A stretch of 13,456 nucleotides of DNA, taken from Flavobacteriales bacterium UBA5692. GTDB lineage: Bacteria > Bacteroidota > Bacteroidia > Flavobacteriales_D > Sanyastnellaceae. The notes beneath the pieces are model-generated. The model was not told the DNA's origin. It made no database searches and saw nothing but the letters and a program-made list of their open reading frames with translations. Below, piece after piece: positions 1 to 5,521 of the stretch. The translations under genes were made by a program, and so were the position numbers. Position 1 is the first letter of the stretch, and the number at the start of each line of letters is the position of its first letter. The stretch covers positions 1-13,456 of the forward strand of contig DIHQ01000123.1 of the NCBI GenBank assembly GCA_002420235.1, read 5' to 3'.

Positions 1-1
1 C

Positions 2-496
2 TTTGCCTTGCCAGATGATACTTTGGCAAGAGCGTATCACTCAGGTACGTTGCGCCGGAATTTCATGGGGTATACCGCTGACAAAACTCGATTAATGGTT
101 GGTTTGGGGATGTCATCCATCAGTGATTCGTGGGGAGGATTCGCGCAGAATGTGAAAACGGTTTCTGCTTATGAGAAGCAAGCCCTGAGTGGCGAAATTC
201 CAGTATTTCGAGGGCATATGTTGAGCGCTGAAGACCTCGTGATTCGCAAACATATTTTGCAGCTCATGTGTCAGTTCCAAACGTCATTTGAGGCAGAGGC
301 CGACCGTTTTCCAGAGTTGCAAGTTTGCCTCGATAAATTGGATGAGATGGAAAAAGATGGATTGGTAGAGCGCAATAATTTTGAGTTGAACGTCACACCA
401 AAAGGCCGCCCGTTTGTTCGAAACGTCTGCATGGCACTCGATCTCGAACTACTTCGCAAAGCACCAACGACAAAAGTTTTTTCAATGACGGTCTAA
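2..496 (+). CDS. hemN: Oxygen-independent coproporphyrinogen III oxidase, C-terminal part (5' end outside window)
   Basis: This is the last ~165 residues of HemN, the radical-SAM enzyme that decarboxylates coproporphyrinogen III to protoporphyrinogen IX in anaerobic heme synthesis. The frame is already open at base 2 and begins FALPDD, which matches the FALPDDELA stretch of E. coli HemN from memory. It continues with RNF.GYT (residues ~17-24), a GLGMSSIS segment, the Y.Q/E...G region with FRG, and ends in a C-terminal domain with KDGLVE, VTPKGRPFVRNVCM and a final FS..V. The radical-SAM CxxxCxxC cluster lies upstream of the window and is not visible. The apparent TTG start at base 8 is an internal leucine codon, not a start. 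Its 3' end faces the convergent phosphatase gene. Identification is strong; the truncation is caused by the window edge. Confidence 0.93.
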   Translation, partial: FALPDDTLARAYHSGTLRRNFMGYTADKTRLMVGLGMSSISDSWGGFAQNVKTVSAYEKQALSGEIPVFRGHMLSAEDLVIRKHILQLMCQFQTSFEAEADRFPELQVCLDKLDEMEKDGLVERNNFELNVTPKGRPFVRNVCMALDLELLRKAPTTKVFSMTV

Positions 497-658
497 AACT
501 AACTTGACTGTTAATGAGCAAAGTAAATTGAACTCGCTCGCTTGAAGGAGGATGAGTGTGCATTCGGGATGGTACTATCTAGAACATTCAAGTCGCGAAT
601 CTATCACGAGGAAACACGCCTGTCTATGGCATAACGGGTTTTCCATCAACCCGAGCTC
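497..658. other. Intergenic region between convergent hemN and phosphatase gene
   Basis: This 162-bp spacer separates two convergent stop codons. I see no convincing gene in it. The only structure is a 6-bp perfect stem at 635-653, listed separately. GGAGG at ~546-550 resembles a Shine-Dalgarno core, but no convincing coding frame follows it. Confidence 0.5.
635..653. terminator. Possible hairpin at the convergent gene ends
   Basis: CGGGTT (635-640) and AACCCG (648-653) form a perfect 6-bp stem with a 7-nt loop. It lies 5 bases beyond the stop of the minus-strand phosphatase gene and also downstream of hemN. No strong T tract follows on either strand, so intrinsic termination is only a possibility. 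Confidence 0.3.
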
Positions 659-2521
659 TTAATCCTCGTGAATCCACCTAAGTGTGCGGCGTTGTTCTCC
701 ATCGACGATTCGAATAAGGTACAGCCCGTGCTCAGTGGATCCTGGTGTTATATGTCCGGATGTCCCACCCGGACGGACTTTGTGGACGCATTTACCATTC
801 GGGTGGTAAACTTCTACTTGCGCACCCGGCGTGATGCCTGTAATTTGGAATGAGTTGGAACCGGGATTCGGGAAAATTTTGGCATCGATGAAACAACGGC
901 TGGTCTCGAATATGTTGGCGTTATTGCATCCGTCAACCCACGAAATGCCAGCGAGATTCCAAGAGGAATCGATGTTGACGCACATGTGGTCCAAGGCCGT
1001 CACCGCTACGTCTACAATGCGCGGCGTGTTGCTGTAATCGAAGACGATTACAGAATCAGGAACTTGCCAGAGCGTGCCATTTGCTGATCCTACCAGTTCG
1101 GGACTGGTTGACGAATTAATCACTGTCCCACTGCCTTCTGTAAGTTGCCAGTGACCTTGCAGTGCTTCCCATGAGGGGTGATCTTCACTCAAGGCACTGC
1201 AGTGCCATTCCAGGATGGTGGCATCGTCTAAGACGCCATGCCAGAATCGAACTTCTGCGATAGCACCTGTATAGCTGTACGCTCCATTGATATCCGATCC
1301 GAAGAACCAGCCTTCACCGGTATCGAGGTTCCCAATGTTGCTGATGTCTTCTTCCGTTGAAAAAATTCCATCAGTGTACAGTCGCATGTTACCATCCCTG
1401 TCAAACGAGCATGACAAGGTGTGCCATTGGCCGTCTGATACCCCTGCTTCCCCGTTGGCATCTGCTCGATTTTGGCCGTCACCTATATTGACTTTCCACG
1501 CCGGTCCATTGGGGTATTCAAACGAGAAAACAAAGCCCGGATTAACCCCGGAATCCCAATCCTTATTTCCAACGATGGCGACGTCTGGTGAAGCCTCTGT
1601 ACGGATCCGTAGTTCAATTGTAAAATCTTGCTCTGTTCCCAATGATAGCAGCGGGTTATCAGGAATGTGAATTGCGTCTCCGTTGCCGTTGAATTGGAGT
1701 TCTACAGCATTGGGTGCAACACAGTTCTCGGGTGGTGACAGGATTTCGAGGGTGTCCTTCAAAACGATTTGTGGAGTCACCGATGAACCGCTTGCACTGA
1801 AAAAAATAACCTGCTCTTCAATGGATTCGCCTCCGTGTCCGTAACCAATTCCTCCGTGATCGGTGGAGGTGATGACCAACCAATTTTCCCCATCGTAATT
1901 GGGGCGGTTGGTCAAAGCGTTGAGGATTTCATCCACGTGGTCATCGACAGTTTCGATGGCATCAATGTATGCAGGAACATCTGGACTGAATCCGAAGCCA
2001 TGACCTGCAAGGTCTACGTTGTCGAAATGTAAAAACATCGCGTGCGGGTTGCCGCCTTCTAAAATGGCAATTGCTGCGTCGGCAACCGCTTGGTCGCTAT
2101 TCGTATTGATGGACTCATCAACTATATCGCCATGGATGTAGTCGTTGATCGGTGACCAATGGCAAATGGAATAGGTGTTGAGCTCAGGATTTACAGATTC
2201 TAGGCGCTCTAAAAAGGAGGGATATGCCGCGTAGTTGCTTCCGGTGAAATTATTGTTGGTTACGCCGTGGGAATCGGACCAAACCCCACACATCATAGCG
2301 GACCAACCCGGACCGCTATACGTAATGTCGTTGTTGATTGCATCAGGACTGAAGACCCCATTTTCTATTAATTCATCCAATGCAGGTGTATCAGCTGCTT
2401 CCAAGCAGTCCGAACGCAACCCGTCCAATCCGATGATGAGCACACGAGCATCGCTTTCCTGGCTTATTGAGGGGACAGCGGCGAAAAGAAGAGTCAAACC
2501 TAGGATGGTGAAACGGAGCAT
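659..2521 (-). CDS. Secreted alkaline-phosphatase-superfamily (type I phosphodiesterase/NPP-like) protein with LamG-like domain and T9SS sorting tail
   Basis: From the chosen start the protein is 620 residues. A signal peptide (MLRFTILGLTLLFAAVPSIS) is followed by an alkaline-phosphatase-fold hydrolase (~25-250). Visible metal and active-site motifs are GLDG (D33), the nucleophile region SGPGWSA (Ser69/Ser74; NPP enzymes use Thr/Ser here), DLAGHG (D170, H174), TDHGG (D221, H222) and GHGG (H229). A concanavalin/LamG-like jelly roll spans ~272-440, with typical phrases such as WHTLSCSFD, LYTDG and AEVRFWHGVL. The end (~545-620) is a type A T9SS sorting domain with FPNPG and GLYLIRIV. I infer an extracellular or surface phosphoesterase or sulfatase-like hydrolase of unknown substrate, with LamG possibly binding carbohydrate. 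A longer in-frame start at 2704 is rejected because it overlaps the divergent gene and places 61 non-signal residues before the signal peptide. Confidence 0.88.
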   Translation of the reverse strand: MLRFTILGLTLLFAAVPSISQESDARVLIIGLDGLRSDCLEAADTPALDELIENGVFSPDAINNDITYSGPGWSAMMCGVWSDSHGVTNNNFTGSNYAAYPSFLERLESVNPELNTYSICHWSPINDYIHGDIVDESINTNSDQAVADAAIAILEGGNPHAMFLHFDNVDLAGHGFGFSPDVPAYIDAIETVDDHVDEILNALTNRPNYDGENWLVITSTDHGGIGYGHGGESIEEQVIFFSASGSSVTPQIVLKDTLEILSPPENCVAPNAVELQFNGNGDAIHIPDNPLLSLGTEQDFTIELRIRTEASPDVAIVGNKDWDSGVNPGFVFSFEYPNGPAWKVNIGDGQNRADANGEAGVSDGQWHTLSCSFDRDGNMRLYTDGIFSTEEDISNIGNLDTGEGWFFGSDINGAYSYTGAIAEVRFWHGVLDDATILEWHCSALSEDHPSWEALQGHWQLTEGSGTVINSSTSPELVGSANGTLWQVPDSVIVFDYSNTPRIVDVAVTALDHMCVNIDSSWNLAGISWVDGCNNANIFETSRCFIDAKIFPNPGSNSFQITGITPGAQVEVYHPNGKCVHKVRPGGTSGHITPGSTEHGLYLIRIVDGEQRRTLRWIHED

Positions 2522-2541
2522 GGTGTGGTGTATTAGATAAC

Positions 2542-2549
2542 GAAATTTA
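2542..2549 (-). promoter_or_regulatory. Possible Bacteroidota -7 element for the phosphatase gene
   Basis: On the minus strand this reads TAAATTTC, seven of eight positions of the Bacteroidota consensus TAnnTTTG, and sits about 20 bases upstream of the 2521 start. There is no clean -33 TTG at the expected distance (TTC is present instead). It fits the shorter start but is weak alone. Confidence 0.3.
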
Positions 2550-2613
2550 CGCTTTTCAGGATAGGTGGCGAAATATTGCTGAATATGGTCTAAACCTGTT
2601 TTACCTTCGTTAT

Positions 2614-3111
2614 ATGAAGAACATACTCCAAATTGCTCGCAGCCTAGCATGCGGTGCGGCTCTGTTTTCAATTGCCGGATGTGGTTCAGTAGATTCTGAT
2701 GCACCGTCTGCCACGGAGAATCAAACCTTCTACGGTTCTGTCATTGAGTTAGGAGGCGCCTTGGACGCCTCAGGATTGCGAGCCGCACTGGCGGAGAGTG
2801 GCCGAGCTCAAGTTAAGTTTGAAGGCGAAGTGACGGGTACGTGCGCCAAAAAGGGATGTTGGATGGATGTGGCTTCGGGTGAGGATACAGTTTTTGTTCG
2901 TTTTCAGGATTATGGTTTCTTCGTGCCTACGGAAGGGGCAGAAGGTAAGCGCACGGTTATGGAAGGAGAAGCGTTCTTCGATACCATAGATGTGAATATG
3001 CTCCGACACTATGCGGAAGATGCCGGTGAATCAGATGAGGTCATTGCAGCCATTACCGAGCCTGAATTACGGATGGCGATTACGGCTACCGGCGTTATGA
3101 TTGAAGACTGA
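2614..3111 (+). CDS. DUF4920-family periplasmic lipoprotein
   Basis: The 165-residue protein begins with a lipoprotein signal peptide; the lipobox SIAGC places the lipid-modified cysteine at residue 23. The body matches what I recall of the DUF4920 family found widely in Bacteroidota: a small beta-rich domain with FYGSVIE (39-45), the cysteine motif CAKKGCWM (77-84), DYGFFVP (99-105), VMEGEAFF (~115-122) and a conserved tail HYAEDAG...AAITEPE (132-151). The function of DUF4920 is not established. The CxxxxCW pair could be a disulphide or bind metal, which is inference. It leads a two-gene unit with the CxxCH protein 14 bases downstream and is divergent from the phosphatase gene. The lipobox and family length agree with this start. 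Confidence 0.88.
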   Translation: MKNILQIARSLACGAALFSIAGCGSVDSDAPSATENQTFYGSVIELGGALDASGLRAALAESGRAQVKFEGEVTGTCAKKGCWMDVASGEDTVFVRFQDYGFFVPTEGAEGKRTVMEGEAFFDTIDVNMLRHYAEDAGESDEVIAAITEPELRMAITATGVMIED

Positions 3112-3125
3112 TTAAGATTTGAGCG

Positions 3126-3560
3126 ATGCTCAATTGCATCCAAACTAAGTGGATAATTGTCGCGCTGGCATTGGTTTTTTCGCACTGTGGCCAGCAACTC
3201 GAGCCGCAAGCGAAGTTGGCAAAGATGCAGCCTAACGTGTCCTCGGAATTGGCGGTGGCCATGCGTGCCATGGATGGTGAATTGGTCAGTTTAATTGCCC
3301 GCCATGCTCGCGAAGACGACTGGGGCGGAGCAGCCTTAACCCAATTCGATCTCACGCATCTGATGCCAACGGATAGCAGCATGTTAGTCGATGGCTACTC
3401 GGCTTTTTCCATCGCATTTTCGAAACAAATCGATGCTTTCAATGCAGCTCCGAGTGCGGACACATATTCTGGCGTGGTCAGTGGCTGCCTCAGCTGCCAC
3501 ATGCACGCTTGTCCTGGACCCCTTGCACGCATCAACAAGAGACGGCTCAATGAGCATTGA
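3126..3560 (+). CDS. Small exported CxxCH protein, putative mono-heme cytochrome c-like
   Basis: The 144-residue protein has an N-terminal hydrophobic segment (~9-19) ending at Cys21. The context FSHCG is a poor lipobox because His is at -1, so it may be a lipoprotein or a simple signal-peptide substrate. The middle (~37-110) appears helical. Near the C-terminus is CLSCH (C121, C124, H125), the covalent heme c attachment motif, followed by MHACPGPLARINK. I recall similar short Bacteroidota proteins ending in CxxCHxxxCPGPxxRIxK, consistent with a small helical cytochrome c-like fold. The extra Cys129 is part of that tail. An axial Met or His partner cannot be assigned. It follows the DUF4920 gene by 14 bases, so co-transcription is likely. 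Its stop is 9 bases from the convergent CotH gene. Confidence 0.72.
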   Translation: MLNCIQTKWIIVALALVFSHCGQQLEPQAKLAKMQPNVSSELAVAMRAMDGELVSLIARHAREDDWGGAALTQFDLTHLMPTDSSMLVDGYSAFSIAFSKQIDAFNAAPSADTYSGVVSGCLSCHMHACPGPLARINKRRLNEH

Positions 3561-3569
3561 TGTGGCGCT

Positions 3570-5465
3570 TTAGCGAATGATTAGCCGCTCTACTCGCGTA
3601 TGTTTTTCGCGGGTGACTTGAACAAAGTACATCCCGCGTTCCCAACCGCTGACATCTATGGTTGTGCCGTTCCATAAGGATTCATAGACAAGACGTCCAT
3701 GAGCGTCACTGATGGAGACAGGTACCTGCTCGGCACAGTTAGCTAAAGTGAATGTGGTGTTGGCGGGATTCGGCATAAGTGCCCAGTCCGTGCCCTGCTG
3801 TCCAAAGCCACTGTTGGTCGCGTCCGCAATATCGACTGAGCCCTCATAAATGAAGTATTCGTATTCTGCTCGCTCCGGCAAGAGCCGAATGCCGTCGCCA
3901 TTGCCCGCACGAAAGTAGAAGAAAAACCCTTGCTCCGCGTCCTCGGGGAGGTCAACGGAATAGATGCCGTCAGCGGCTATGGCATCGCCGCCTGTTCCGT
4001 TGTCGTTCATGGCGACCGCCTCAAATCTTCCGGAGTACGGAGCATTGGTCCACAGCAAATCCACCGTTTCAGCATTGAGGGCCTGCACCTCGAGAATTCC
4101 ATTTCCCGCAAAGGCATCGGACAGGAGAGGTGTGCTCACGTTGATTTCGGGGTGCGAAGACAGGAACTCCATCCGTGCTTCGACCGAGCTCAAGATTCCG
4201 CCAAACCCCCAGTCGGCCCAAAACGCATTGTTCACATTGGACGTGAAAAACGACATGGGAAACAGGCTGTTCGTGTCATCCGAGGCGGCGTCGGAAACGA
4301 GGTCTTGCATACCATTGACGGTCTCTTGAATGCCGCCCAGCTCCATTGATTCGCTCATGATTGTTCGGATGTGCGCCAAGTAGCGTTGCCGGTGTTCCGG
4401 CTGTCCAAAGAGGTATTCTGTCAGCGGGCGGGAGTCCCATGCTGCTCCATTTCCAGTAAAAAAGGGATCGAAGTGGTAGACATCATTGGGGCTCCAGTAA
4501 CTCCATCCCATAATGGCGCCTACGAACGAATTATCAAAATCCCAGGGAATCATTTGAAACCGTTCTTCTTCATCTAAGTAGAGGTAGTAATTGTGAACGT
4601 AGTAGCCATTGTAGGTATCGAGGTTGCTGACGACGGTGTTGGCCGCCATGGCCCACAAAACGCGGTCTATGTTGAGCACTTCGTCCAGTTCAGTGGGGTT
4701 GAATTCCAAGGTCTCAATCAGATTGAGCAATTCGGCCCACCCGTGGTCTGATTTGATGGTATAGCTGTCGAAATAGAGGGCAGTGTCTGGTCCCAAGTAG
4801 CGCAAATTCGGGATACCGCCTTCCGTTCCGTTTCCGTTTTCATCGCAAAACACGCCGGCACCGTCACACTTGAAAAGGACCCCATCATCTTCATCAAAGT
4901 GCTTATTCAGGAATTGCTTGTTGATGCTCTCTGTGTTCACATAGAGGCCGGTGTAGTCTCCTTGGGTATAAAGCTTGATGAGGTTGATTTCTGGCGTTGG
5001 CAAGTAATTTCGGTAGATGCGGCTGGCAGCATATTCCTTGCAGTAGGTCGGATCGAGCCAGGCGTTGGCCAATTTGACCTTGTTGTATCCGAGTAAATCT
5101 TGATCGGAATTCCAGTAATTGAAATCAAGGTTGTAGGGGACCTTGACGCTGCCTTCGTCATTGGGCAGGCAAAATGTTGAATTGCCCTTATACCGGGTGC
5201 CTACGCTGTCAAATGCCAATCCGTCCAGCTCGACCGTGGCAGGAATCCGAAGTGAGGGGTTGTTGAAAAACGCATCCACGAGGGTTGCGTGGTAGTTGTT
5301 GTCTTCAAACGTTACATGCATATCGCGGAGCATCTGTGCATCGTATAAACTTCCAGCGCCGTCGTACAGCAACTGCGGGTTGTAGGTGCTGATATTCTGG
5401 GCGTGAATCCCGATGGCCATTCCCACAAACAGCAATGCAAGGGCGAATTTGTCAGTGTTGAACAT
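3570..5465 (-). CDS. Secreted CotH-kinase-family protein with T9SS sorting domain
   Basis: The protein is 631 residues. A signal peptide (1-22, ending HAQ) is followed by a CotH-family domain (~45-440). Visible CotH signatures are VGTRYKGNST (88-97), KVKLANAW (129-136), a stretch on arriving at LYTQGDYTGLYVNTESI (165-181) and IPWDFDNSF (306-314), the acidic metal-binding motif of this protein-kinase-like fold. After it come a beta-sandwich region (~445-540) with NDNGTGGDAIAADGIYSV, which resembles a calcium-binding extracellular domain, and a type A T9SS tail (~563-631) with MPNPANTTF and GMYFVQV. Bacillus CotH phosphorylates spore-coat proteins; here the acceptor is unknown and the protein is probably exported by T9SS. 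It lies 56 bases downstream of a second CotH gene on the same strand, so they are likely co-transcribed. The start codon is supported by the signal peptide. Confidence 0.88.
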   Translation of the reverse strand: MFNTDKFALALLFVGMAIGIHAQNISTYNPQLLYDGAGSLYDAQMLRDMHVTFEDNNYHATLVDAFFNNPSLRIPATVELDGLAFDSVGTRYKGNSTFCLPNDEGSVKVPYNLDFNYWNSDQDLLGYNKVKLANAWLDPTYCKEYAASRIYRNYLPTPEINLIKLYTQGDYTGLYVNTESINKQFLNKHFDEDDGVLFKCDGAGVFCDENGNGTEGGIPNLRYLGPDTALYFDSYTIKSDHGWAELLNLIETLEFNPTELDEVLNIDRVLWAMAANTVVSNLDTYNGYYVHNYYLYLDEEERFQMIPWDFDNSFVGAIMGWSYWSPNDVYHFDPFFTGNGAAWDSRPLTEYLFGQPEHRQRYLAHIRTIMSESMELGGIQETVNGMQDLVSDAASDDTNSLFPMSFFTSNVNNAFWADWGFGGILSSVEARMEFLSSHPEINVSTPLLSDAFAGNGILEVQALNAETVDLLWTNAPYSGRFEAVAMNDNGTGGDAIAADGIYSVDLPEDAEQGFFFYFRAGNGDGIRLLPERAEYEYFIYEGSVDIADATNSGFGQQGTDWALMPNPANTTFTLANCAEQVPVSISDAHGRLVYESLWNGTTIDVSGWERGMYFVQVTREKHTRVERLIIR

Positions 5466-5521
5466 GCTCTAAAAATACTGGAAAAAATAAAAGCGAGCTA
5501 ATGTTGAGTTCGGTTTTTAGG

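Noticed and set aside
2602..2609. TACCTTCG as a -7 element for the DUF4920 gene
   Set aside because: It has a TTG about 23 bases upstream, but it would put transcription start essentially on the ATG, requiring a leaderless mRNA; too weak to annotate.
2522..2704. Upstream extension of the phosphatase gene to an ATG at 2704
   Set aside because: It overlaps the start of the divergent DUF4920 gene by about 90 bases and puts 61 non-signal residues before an otherwise good signal peptide.
3566..3575. CGCTTTAGCG palindrome between convergent genes
   Set aside because: A 4-bp stem with a 2-base loop cannot form a stable terminator hairpin.
3930..4349. Plus-strand open frames of 121-139 codons opposite the CotH-T9SS gene
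   Set aside because: They are antisense to clear CotH domain coding sequence, and their products show no family features.
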